Shown in pieces: positions 17,701 to 24,325 of a DNA stretch of 35,675 nt. The notes under the pieces were generated by a model, which did not search any database, was not told the origin of the DNA, and saw nothing but the letters and a program-made list of their open reading frames with translations. The stretch comes from Myxococcales bacterium (lineage in GTDB: Bacteria; Myxococcota_A; Polyangia; Polyangiales; Polyangiaceae), in the NCBI GenBank assembly GCA_025354825.1, contig JANXMC010000425.1, positions 1 through 35,675 on the forward strand, written 5' to 3'. A program made the position numbers and the translations under genes. The number at the start of each line of letters is the position of its first letter. Position 1 is the stretch's first letter.

Positions 17701-18726
17701 GTCGAGGGCACGGCGAAGCTCTTCGCCCGAGGCGAAGCGTGCGAGCGGATCGCGGCGCAGGCAGCGGTCGACGACCTGCGCGAGGCCGGCATCGACCTCG
17801 GGGGCGACCGATGCGAGGGGCGGAACGATGGCCGTCCGGACCTTCTGTCCAAGCTCCTGCGGCGTCGCCGCCTGGTGGGGCGCGGCGCCCGAGGCGAGCT
17901 CGTACAGCAGCGCGCCCGCCGAATAGATGTCGGCCCGCGCCGTCCCCGGCTGGCCGTCCCAGACCTCGGGCGCCATGTAGCGCGGCGTCCCGAGCACCGT
18001 GCCGACGGCCGTGAGATGGGCGGCATCGGACGGCGTGACGACGTCGGATCGCGGTAGAAAAAGCGGCTCCGGCGTGCGCGACACCGTCATATCGAGAAGG
18101 TCGAGGGCGTCGAGACCGCCGGCCGCGACCGTATCGGCGAAGGGGGTCGAGTCGTCGACCGACGCGGTGACCGCGAGGGCCGAGAGCGACGAGACGCGCG
18201 GCGGAGAGTCGCTCAGGCTCGGACCGGCGGCGAGAGACGCAGACGCTTCGGCGTCGACGAGCTTCGCGAGGCCGAAGTCGACGAGCTTCACGTCGCCGTC
18301 GTCCGACAGAAGAACGTTGGCTGGCTTCACGTCGCGGTGGACGATGCCGTGGCGATGCACCTCGGCGAGGCCCCGCGCAACGCCGAGCGCGACGTTGATC
18401 AGCAGCTCGCGCGAGAGAGGACGCGGGACCAGATCGAGGCTCGCGCCGCGGATGTATTCCGATACGAGATACGGCCGGTCGCCCATCATCCCGACGCGGT
18501 GAATCGCGACGACGTTGGGGTGCGTGAGGCGCGCGACGGCCCGTGCCTCGATGAGGAATCGGTCGCGCGCGCTCGGCGTAGGCGCGAGGGCGGCGAGGAA
18601 CTTGATTGCGACCAGGCGATCGAGAAGCGTGTCGCGGGCGAGGTAGACGCTCCCCATCGCGCCCGACCCGAGGAGCCGAAGCAGGCGGTACTCTTCGAAC
18701 TGATCGGGCGGGTAAAAGCTCGGCAC
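14785..18726 (-). CDS. Ser/Thr protein kinase fused to STAND-type NTPase, PEGA-like and SUMF1 domains
   Basis: The product has 1313 residues. The Hanks-type kinase (about 13-345) has the P-loop GSGAMGSVYLA, Lys42, HRDVKPANVLL (130-140), DFG (150-152) and APE (252-254), so it looks active. An nSTAND1-like NTPase follows, with Walker A GSSGVGKS (398-405), Walker B-like LIVVIDPLEEL (about 485-495) and the typical HEALLRGW near 709-716. A single transmembrane helix (about 793-813), a coiled region, a PEGA-like beta domain (about 953-1030) and a SUMF1/FGE-fold domain (about 1036-1305; LCTEYEWERAARG, VGNVWEWVDS, VVRGGSYYFG) complete it. The kinase should be cytoplasmic and the SUMF1 domain on the other side of the membrane. 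The SUMF1 domain lacks the catalytic Cys pair of true formylglycine-generating enzymes. About 99 residues separate DFG from APE. The gene follows the sigma-54 activator by 60 bases on the same strand. Confidence 0.95.
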   Translation of the reverse strand: MPSFYPPDQFEEYRLLRLLGSGAMGSVYLARDTLLDRLVAIKFLAALAPTPSARDRFLIEARAVARLTHPNVVAIHRVGMMGDRPYLVSEYIRGASLDLVPRPLSRELLINVALGVARGLAEVHRHGIVHRDVKPANVLLSDDGDVKLVDFGLAKLVDAEASASLAAGPSLSDSPPRVSSLSALAVTASVDDSTPFADTVAAGGLDALDLLDMTVSRTPEPLFLPRSDVVTPSDAAHLTAVGTVLGTPRYMAPEVWDGQPGTARADIYSAGALLYELASGAAPHQAATPQELGQKVRTAIVPPLASVAPEVDAGLAQVVDRCLRRDPLARFASGEELRRALDDLAARPAGAGSLPEGNPYRGLHAFDAAHAAVFFGRGAEVRDVVELLRRAPIVTVAGSSGVGKSSLCHAGVVPAVVGGALGAERTYRSVSLSPGRAPDGVLARVLARAVGLDARATLLFEDELRTRPGDASRTLVRALGHDTGLIVVIDPLEELVTLATPEDARAFGSAILRLAEDVDGLRFVLVTREDFLGRVVGRTGLGSEITRAVHILGPLRASGLREAIEGPARAMAHGFDSQATVEELAAWVERAEGGLPLLQFALAELWEARNAEARLLTRTALDAMGGVSGALTRHADGVVAALLPEERAIVRRLFGQLVTPDGTRAERTVRELGAESGASASALDALVRGRLVVARASADGEETVVEVAHEALLRGWNTLRAWLASDAEERALRERLARAAAEWERLGEPVEALWAARQLAEARALSHAGPGTLSLREASFLTRSRAAVLRKRIGVTLAIVAVPTLIAAVTFATRSSARHEQDRQIAARTTEAATALDEARAMTRAFAEARNEAFARFDARERTRGENAWDTATRDANDAQDAFARSLRSFEAALSIDDRRPETRAALADTIFEASTLADAQRKFERRDALLARLSQVDDGGARTSRLHAPARLGVVTLPADADVAIERYENADRRARGPAVRLGRSPFAAKPLAPGSYRLVVSHAGFVEVKYPLVLAAGDERTLTIALPTSGSIPAGFAYVPPGRFLFGSGGDEDLRRSFFDTTPLREVTTSAYAIAKYETTFGEWIAYLRTLPASERARRTPRASTAGLNGSLALREEKSGLFTLVMQPNAQAYEAHEGEPMRYAGRALRATQEWARFPVSGITWDDAVGYAAWLATSGRVPGARLCTEYEWERAARGADDRIWAHGDRLEPDDANYDETYGRKPMAFGPDEVGSHPTSQSPFGVDDLVGNVWEWVDSSLAPDERVVRGGSYYFGRRTNPSVNRNVVEPEMRDATAGARICATLPSAGVTTK

Positions 18727-18786
18727 GCGGTGCGGAAGCGAGGTTACGCCCTTCGGCCGCGCGCCTGATTTACAATCGGCAGTCGC

Positions 18787-20673
18787 TCAGGAGCTTCGTG
18801 CTTCGGCGCCGCCTCGCGACGAAATCCCATAGAGCTTCATTTTGCCGAAGAGCGTGCGAATGGGCATTCCAATGAGCTCGGCGGCGCGGGCCTGAACGCC
18901 CCCCGACGCGGCGAGCGCTTCGACGATTCGCTTTTTCTCGAGCTCGCGAATCTCGTCGGCCAAGGGGCGAAAGGGCCCGCTCGCTTCGGCCGCGACAACG
19001 CGGCTCGCCGACGGCGCGCCCGGCGCAGGGGGCAGAACAGACTCGATGGGCGAGGCGGTCATCGCGGGCGCGAGCGAGAGCCGCTCCTCGAGAACGGGAA
19101 GCTCCCACGGCTCGACGACCGGACCTTCGGCCGTCGCCGCCACGTATTCCATCGCGTTTTTCAGCTCGCGCACGTTGCCGGGGAAGGCGTGGGCCAAGAG
19201 CTTCTGCATCGTCAACGGCGCGAGCACCAGTGGGGCGCGGCGCGCGCGCGTGCACGCCGATCCGAGAAGCGTGCGGGCGAGGACCGGAAGCTCGCGGCGT
19301 CGATCGCGCAGCGGCGGCAGAACGATCGTCGCCGCGCCGAGGCGGAAGAGAACGTCTTGCCGAAAGCGCCCCTCGCGCACTTCGTCGACGAGGTCGCGGT
19401 TGGTCGCCGCCACGAAGCGCACATCGACGGCGCGCTCGCTGAGGCCGCCGACGCGCATCAAGCGCTGCGTCTCGAGGACGCGCAGAAGCTTCGCCTGCGT
19501 CGCGAGGGGCAGCTCGCCCACTTCGTCGAGGAACACCGTGCCGCCGGTGGCCGCTTCGAGGAGCCCTGTTTTCGTCGTCGTGGCCCCTGAAAACGACCCC
19601 TTTTCGTGCCCGAATAGCTCGCTCTCCACAAGGCTCTCGGGCAAGGCCGCGCAGTTGATGATGACGAACGGCCCGCGCGCGCGGTCGCTCCCGTGGTGAA
19701 TGGCCGCTGCCGCGTTCTCTTTGCCTGTGCCGGTCTCGCCCGTGATGAGCACCGGCAGTCCGCTCTTCGCGAGCCGCTCGAGGAGGGCGTAAATGCGCAG
19801 CATCGTCGGCTCGACGACGACGAACGTGCGATCGCCGAAGGTGCGCGTGACCTGCGTATCGCCCGCGACGTTCACCGTGCCCGCGCGATCGGTTCCGGGC
19901 GAGCCCGACGGCGTCGAATCGGCGGCGGTGCGTGCCGCCGACAGGAGCGTGTCGAAGTCGACGCCGTCGCTGGGATACTGCGCGACGCCCGCGTGGGCCT
20001 GCGCCGACGGCGTGAGCGCCGCGATGAGCCTACGCGCGGTCTCTTCGGGCTCCTCGTCGAGATCGGGGACGAGCACGATGAGCTCGTTGCTCACGCCCCA
20101 GGCGGCGACGTCGATGGCGCGAAGCTCGCGACCAAGGGCCGCCTCGATGCGCCCACGTTTCGCGTCGGCCCCTTTGATACGGAGCGCGATCACAGCCAAA
20201 ATTTGCGGGTTCCGTGTTAGGCGCGCGATCTCTTCGTCGGCCCTTCGGCGAAGCTGCGGCTCGTCGAGCATCACGCGCGACGTCGTCGCCGCCCCGTCGC
20301 GATGCACGACGATCGACGTGCTGCCAATCGCGATGACGTCGCCACGACGGAGCGGACGCGCGCCGATGATTCGCTCGCCATTGAGGTGCGTCCCGTTTCG
20401 GCTGCCGAGATCGACCAGCATCATCTCGGCTTCGTCGAGGACGATCTTGGCGTGGCTTCGCGACGCGCCGGCATCGTGCACATGCACGCCGGCTTCGGGC
20501 GAGCGACCGAGGATGATCTCGCCGCGCGGCGGGAGCGGCACGGGGAGCGAGCTGTCCCCCTCGAACACGAGGAGATACCGCCGCTCAGAGGCGTGGACGA
20601 AGGTCGCGCGCTCTTCGTGGGCGAGGGTCGCGGTCGCAAGGTCGAACGGGGTCGGTCGGCTACGGTTTGGCAT
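18787..20673 (-). CDS. Sigma-54 activator: FHA, degenerate GGDEF-like domain, AAA+ and Fis-type HTH
   Basis: The product has 628 residues from the ATG at 20673; the frame is open 60 codons further, but that part looks non-coding. The FHA domain (about 48-125) has LGRSPE, SRSHA and GSRNGTHLNG and should bind phosphothreonine. Residues about 140-252 resemble a GGDEF fold: FSNEL-type signature position reading GVSNELIVLVP (193-203) and a late motif HAGVAQYPSDGVDFDTLL. The active residues are gone. The AAA+ domain has Walker A GETGTGKE (312-319), Walker B TVFLDE (379-384) and GSFSGA (359-364) in place of the sigma-54-contacting GAFTGA. A Fis-type HTH closes the protein (IVEALAASGGVQARAAELIG). It activates sigma-54 promoters in response to phosphorylation signals. 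The kinase gene downstream is its likely input. No Shine-Dalgarno is visible before the ATG. Confidence 0.93.
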   Translation of the reverse strand: MPNRSRPTPFDLATATLAHEERATFVHASERRYLLVFEGDSSLPVPLPPRGEIILGRSPEAGVHVHDAGASRSHAKIVLDEAEMMLVDLGSRNGTHLNGERIIGARPLRRGDVIAIGSTSIVVHRDGAATTSRVMLDEPQLRRRADEEIARLTRNPQILAVIALRIKGADAKRGRIEAALGRELRAIDVAAWGVSNELIVLVPDLDEEPEETARRLIAALTPSAQAHAGVAQYPSDGVDFDTLLSAARTAADSTPSGSPGTDRAGTVNVAGDTQVTRTFGDRTFVVVEPTMLRIYALLERLAKSGLPVLITGETGTGKENAAAAIHHGSDRARGPFVIINCAALPESLVESELFGHEKGSFSGATTTKTGLLEAATGGTVFLDEVGELPLATQAKLLRVLETQRLMRVGGLSERAVDVRFVAATNRDLVDEVREGRFRQDVLFRLGAATIVLPPLRDRRRELPVLARTLLGSACTRARRAPLVLAPLTMQKLLAHAFPGNVRELKNAMEYVAATAEGPVVEPWELPVLEERLSLAPAMTASPIESVLPPAPGAPSASRVVAAEASGPFRPLADEIRELEKKRIVEALAASGGVQARAAELIGMPIRTLFGKMKLYGISSRGGAEARSS

Positions 20674-20756
20674 TGCGAGGAGGTCTCGAGGGTAGCGTCG
20701 GGGCTCGATCGGGGCGGTCGCCCAGACTGGCGACCTTGGCGGGGCGAATCGGCATG

Positions 20757-20774
20757 TTTTGCCGATCGGCAAAA
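20757..20774. promoter_or_regulatory. 18-bp perfect palindrome, candidate operator or activator site
   Basis: TTTTGCCGATCGGCAAAA is identical to its reverse complement. It has no loop and no flanking T-run outside it, which favours a protein-binding dyad over a terminator. It lies 84 bases upstream of the activator start and about 95-110 bases upstream of the candidate -24/-12 element, a usual distance for an enhancer site of a sigma-54 activator. The same half-site core recurs at 20834-20846. Confidence 0.5.
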
Positions 20775-20867
20775 TCTGCAAGCGGCACCTGCCGCCGTGG
20801 CGCGCAGCGAGAGTGGAAAACGGGCGAAAAACTGCCGAAAATCGGCTATGCACCGGCGAGACGGGGC

Positions 20868-20882
20868 TGGCGCGTTCTCTGC
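20868..20882 (+). promoter_or_regulatory. Candidate sigma-54 (-24/-12) promoter
   Basis: TGGCGCGTTCTCTGC matches the consensus TGGCACG-N4-TTGC at all but two of the fixed positions, with the essential GG and GC at the right spacing. It points towards the ADYC lipoprotein gene, about 170 bases upstream of its ATG, and lies next to the gene for a sigma-54 activator. Chance matches are common in GC-rich DNA, so this is a candidate only. Confidence 0.4.
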
Positions 20883-21051
20883 TCTACGACGTCTGTGGCC
20901 GGGACCTGACCGGCGTCATCCAAAAGGTGACAACAGCGAGGTTGTTCCATCCGGCGAGGCGCGACATACCTCGTAGCTCGTTCCGGGTGACCTCGCGTCG
21001 CGGGTAGACCACCGTCGTTCTTTTTGGCCGCTCGCCCTTGGAGGCATCTCA

Positions 21052-22716
21052 ATGATCCGAAGCCCGTTTCACGCCGCGCTCTTCGCCGCCCTTCCGCTTG
21101 TCGCGATCGCCTGTAGCGCCGCCGCGCCGGACACGATTGGCGTCACCGAGAGCGCCGTGCAGGAGAGCAACGGCCGCGAGATGAACGGCCGCGAAATGAA
21201 CGGTCGTGAGATGAACGGGCGTGAGATGAACGGCAAGTCCGCCGGCGTCTGGTACGCGCGCCGCGCCGGGGCGACGATCATGGACCCTCTCGTTCTCTCG
21301 CCGCGCACCAAGACCTTGGGAGTCGTGGCGGGGCCGATTCTCACGGGCCCCCTTGGCGGCACGATCAGCAGCCCGCTCTCGACGATCACGCTCTCCCACG
21401 GCCAGCTCACGGGCGTTCGCCCCAACGGCGGGAAGATCTCCGGAACTGCGTTCAAAGACATCTACCTCGTGGGCCGCGGGCCGACGCCGCCGCCGGTCTC
21501 GGTGGTCGTCGGGGGTGGCGTCCTTACGGGTGGCACCGCGGCGCAGGTGAATGCCGTGTCGACGACCGGAGCGGTCGCCGTGGGGACGGCGGCACCCGTC
21601 GTGGTCGCAACGACGACGGCGAGCGTCGCGCAGACGACGGCCGATAAGATCCGCGCCTACGTCGCCGCGCGCCTCGCCGCGACGAACCTCCCGGAGCGCG
21701 ACGTGCCGCTCCACGTGAGCGCCGCGTTTGCGACGTCGGCGGTCAACGCGTTTCACAACTACTCGGCCATGCCGCGATGGCACTACCGCGTTGAAGTCAA
21801 GGACGACGACGGCGTTTACCGGTCGTTCTGCGGCACCAACCAGGACGGCTCCGAGCGCCTCGCCATCGCGATCCCCGACCGCTTCAACTACGCGCAAGGG
21901 CTCAATCGCACGGTCGTCTCGCGCGACCACCGCGCGGGCGCCGACCCCACGCCCGTCACCACGATTCAGCGCGGCGGCGCGCTCATCACGGACGCGTCCT
22001 CGTTCACCTTCGCGTGCGACAACGCCGCCGTCGCGAAGTGCGTCGAGCACCTGCACTACGACCCCGAGATGACGATCGGCCAGGTGAGCCCGTCGTCGCC
22101 CTACTTCGCCCAAGCCGCTCCCGCGGGCGCGCTGCTCGAGAGCTGCGTGCGCATGTTCCGCGCCGACTTCTGCGGCAACGGCCTCTCGATGACCCTCGAC
22201 GGCACCGCCATCGACGTCGCCGATTCGTCGCAGGTAAACCTCGCCTCGCAGCTCTCGTCGACGGAAGACGGCGGGTGGTCGCTCGAGGCGAGCTGGCGCC
22301 CGGACGGCGCGAGCTGCGCGAAGAAAGAGCGCCAGGTTTGTGTCTCGACGGACAACAACGGCGGCCTCGCCCGCATGCTCGTGAGCGACTACATCGACAC
22401 GATTTGCCCGGGCGCGGTCTTCTCGGCGTCCGAGTCGGACGATTTCCTTTGCGGCGCCTCGCACTACCTCCCCGGGGTGCCCGGCGGCTTGAACGGCGGC
22501 GGCGTCACCGGCGGCGGCTTCACCACGGGCGGCCCCGTGCACCTGTCTTACGGCGCGGACCTTAAGCCCGCGGCAATCAATACAGGCGGTGGCGGCGGGA
22601 CGAGCTTCACCGAGACCGACGTGATCTGGACGACGACCAAGTCGCAGAACGCCTGCGCCGTCGCCATTCCGATTGGCCAATTGCCGGCAACGACCGTCTC
22701 GCAAATGGCCCGCTGA
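21052..22716 (+). CDS. ADYC-domain lipoprotein with NGREM repeats
   Basis: The product has 554 residues preceded by a strong GGAGG ribosome site. The N-terminus is a lipoprotein signal with lipobox AIAC, so the protein is envelope-anchored. Right after it come four NGREM pentapeptides and a final NGK (residues 40-62). The central domain has WHYRVEV, FCGTNQDGSERLAIAIP and the diagnostic ESCVRMFRADFCGNG (ADFC at 371-374), which match the ADYC domain of myxobacterial secreted proteins. Many cysteines (for example C365, C374) suggest disulfides. A Gly/Thr-rich tail (about 475-505) precedes the C-terminus. The function of the ADYC family is not known. The gene stands alone and faces away from the sigma-54 activator, with a candidate sigma-54 promoter upstream. 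Confidence 0.88.
   Translation: MIRSPFHAALFAALPLVAIACSAAAPDTIGVTESAVQESNGREMNGREMNGREMNGREMNGKSAGVWYARRAGATIMDPLVLSPRTKTLGVVAGPILTGPLGGTISSPLSTITLSHGQLTGVRPNGGKISGTAFKDIYLVGRGPTPPPVSVVVGGGVLTGGTAAQVNAVSTTGAVAVGTAAPVVVATTTASVAQTTADKIRAYVAARLAATNLPERDVPLHVSAAFATSAVNAFHNYSAMPRWHYRVEVKDDDGVYRSFCGTNQDGSERLAIAIPDRFNYAQGLNRTVVSRDHRAGADPTPVTTIQRGGALITDASSFTFACDNAAVAKCVEHLHYDPEMTIGQVSPSSPYFAQAAPAGALLESCVRMFRADFCGNGLSMTLDGTAIDVADSSQVNLASQLSSTEDGGWSLEASWRPDGASCAKKERQVCVSTDNNGGLARMLVSDYIDTICPGAVFSASESDDFLCGASHYLPGVPGGLNGGGVTGGGFTTGGPVHLSYGADLKPAAINTGGGGGTSFTETDVIWTTTKSQNACAVAIPIGQLPATTVSQMAR
21169..21237 (+). repeat. 15-bp repeats encoding NGREM pentapeptides
   Basis: There are four tandem copies of a 15-base unit (Asn-Gly-Arg-Glu-Met), followed by Asn-Gly-Lys. 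Synonymous differences between copies (ggc/ggt/ggg, cgc/cgt, gag/gaa) show the peptide is conserved over the DNA, so it is under protein-level selection rather than a fresh duplication. Confidence 0.93.
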
Positions 22717-22801
22717 GAGGCGCGCGCCGATTCGCCGTGCCGGAAACCCGCGCGGCGGTCTTCCTTCGAGAGCAGGCATAGAGGCGCGGTAAGCTGCGCC
22801 T

Positions 22802-23551
22802 ATGGCAGAACGCGTTCTCATTCTGGGTGCAACGTCGGCAATCGCAGCAGAGGTCGCGGTTCTCCACGCGCACAGGGGCGACCGCCTGCACCTCGTCGGG
22901 CGCAATGCCGACAAGCTGCGTGACGTCGCGAAACGGTGTGGGGCGAGATCGGGCGCCGTCACTACATCGATTGCCGACTTCGACGCCCTCGAGACGAACA
23001 GCAAAATCGTGGCCGACGCGATTGGCATGTTGGGCGGCGTCGACACCGCGCTGATTGCCTATGGGGACCTAGGCGATCAGCTGGCGAGCGAGCGATCGTT
23101 CACCGATGCCGAGAGGATCCTGAGGACGAACTTCACGAGCGTCGTCGCGCTTCTCGTCCCCCTCGTAAACCACTTCGAAGCGACGCGCAGCGGGCGCCTC
23201 GGCGTCATCACATCGGTGGCGGGCGATCGTGGGCGGCCGCGCAATTATACGTACGGCGCCGCAAAAGGGGCTCTCAACATTTACCTTCAAGGTGTTCGCA
23301 CGCGCCTCTTCACCGCGGGCGTAAAGGTGACGACGCTCAAGCTTGGCCCCGTCGACACGCCGATGACGAAGGATCACAAGAAGCACGCCCTCTTCGGCAA
23401 ACCCGAGAAGGTCGCCCGCGACATCGTGAGCGCGATGGATGCCGGCACCCCCGAGGCCTACGTGCCGTCGTTTTGGGGTGCCATCATGCCTGTCGTGAAG
23501 AATACCCCCGAGCGGCTATTTCAAATATTGCCGTTTCTCTCTGGGCGTTGA
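22802..23551 (+). CDS. Short-chain dehydrogenase/reductase, DprE2-like
   Basis: The product has 249 residues. The Rossmann motif is GATSAIAAEVA (9-19), and the catalytic set is Ser138 in ITSVAGDRGR, Tyr151 and Lys155 (YGAAK). The size and the SVAGDRGR-x5-YGxAK block are typical of DprE2, the NADH-dependent reductase that completes epimerisation of polyprenyl-phosphoryl ribose to arabinose, and of similar SDRs. The substrate cannot be read from the sequence. It faces a second SDR with the same block across a 33-base gap (tail to tail). The two share a motif pattern, suggesting duplication and inversion. It lies 85 bases after the ADYC gene, with no clear terminator between. Confidence 0.9.
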   Translation: MAERVLILGATSAIAAEVAVLHAHRGDRLHLVGRNADKLRDVAKRCGARSGAVTTSIADFDALETNSKIVADAIGMLGGVDTALIAYGDLGDQLASERSFTDAERILRTNFTSVVALLVPLVNHFEATRSGRLGVITSVAGDRGRPRNYTYGAAKGALNIYLQGVRTRLFTAGVKVTTLKLGPVDTPMTKDHKKHALFGKPEKVARDIVSAMDAGTPEAYVPSFWGAIMPVVKNTPERLFQILPFLSGR

Positions 23552-23584
23552 GGCGCGCGGCGTGGAGAGCCTTGGCGGCGACGA

Positions 23585-24325
23585 TCAGAAGTTGATCTTC
23601 CGCATCACGAAGCGCGGCAGCCACCGAATGACGAGCATCACGAGGGCCCACATTCCCGGCGTGTAGAGTACAGGCTTTCGCGTGTCCATCGCGCGGACGA
23701 CATCGCGTGCAACCTGCACGGGCTCGCCCGCAAAGGGCGGCGGCTTGAGGCCGGCCGTCATTCCGGTTTTCACGAACCCCGGCTTCACGCAAAGGACCGA
23801 GAGCCCCGCGGCGTTGTACTTGTGGTCCATCGCCTCGAGGTAACAGGAGAGGCCTGCTTTGGCCGATCCGTAGATGGCGACGGGCTTGCGACCGCGATCG
23901 CCCGCGACCGACGAGAAGACCGTGAGGCGCCCCCCGCCGCGTGAAAGAAGGCGCTTTCGCACGTGCTCGCAGAACACGACGGTGTTGGCGTAGTTCACCG
24001 TGACGAGGCGGCGTGTGAGCTCGATGTCGGCCTCGAGGGCGTCTTGCGACGCGAAGAGCGCCGCGGTGACGACGACGGTATCGAAGCCGCCGAGTGCCGA
24101 GTCGGCGGCGTCCAGGGCCGAGGAGAACCCCTCGGGTTTCTCAAGATCGAGCTCGGCGTGGCCGACGCTCGCCTGCGTCGGGTGGCGCGCTGTGAGATCG
24201 GCCGCGCTCCGCGTGAGATCGGTCTCGCCAATACCAAGTAAGAATACCGAGTCGCCGCGTTCCGCGAGGCGCTGCGCGATGGCGCGCCCCATACCGCTGG
24301 TGCCGCCGAGAATGACCGCCTTCAT
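23585..24325 (-). CDS. Short-chain dehydrogenase/reductase, probable DprE2 partner of the DprE1-like oxidase
   Basis: The product has 246 residues from the ATG at 24325, which overlaps the stop of the oxidase gene (ATGA) and so fixes the start. The Rossmann motif is GGTSGMGRAIA (7-17), the active site Ser138/139 in FSSVAGDRGR, Tyr152 and Lys156 (YGSAK). A C-terminal hydrophobic stretch (MWALVMLVIRWLPRFVM) could associate with membrane, as expected for an enzyme on polyprenyl-linked sugars. Translational coupling to a DprE1-like FAD oxidase makes the pair a good candidate for a two-step 2'-epimerase: oxidation of the C2 hydroxyl, then reduction with inversion. The lipid and sugar are inferred from the mycobacterial system, not seen here. 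Confidence 0.92.
   Translation of the reverse strand: MKAVILGGTSGMGRAIAQRLAERGDSVFLLGIGETDLTRSAADLTARHPTQASVGHAELDLEKPEGFSSALDAADSALGGFDTVVVTAALFASQDALEADIELTRRLVTVNYANTVVFCEHVRKRLLSRGGGRLTVFSSVAGDRGRKPVAIYGSAKAGLSCYLEAMDHKYNAAGLSVLCVKPGFVKTGMTAGLKPPPFAGEPVQVARDVVRAMDTRKPVLYTPGMWALVMLVIRWLPRFVMRKINF

Larger units (their letters stand above)
20674..21051. other. Divergent intergenic region, sigma-54 activator versus ADYC lipoprotein
   Basis: These 378 bases hold no supportable gene. They contain an 18-bp perfect palindrome (20757-20774), a related weaker dyad GCCGA-AAA-TCGGC (20834-20846), a plus-strand candidate -24/-12 promoter (20868-20882) and a GGAGG ribosome site 7 bases before the ATG at 21052. 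The dyads sit nearer the activator gene, the promoter nearer the lipoprotein gene. Confidence 0.6.

Noticed and set aside
16109-17926. 605-codon plus-strand frame opposite the kinase
   Set aside because: Ser/Arg/Ala-rich shadow of a gene with complete kinase and P-loop motifs.
21049-23046. 665-codon minus-strand frame opposite the ADYC and SDR genes
   Set aside because: It crosses two well-supported genes and their intergenic gap, with no recognisable motif.
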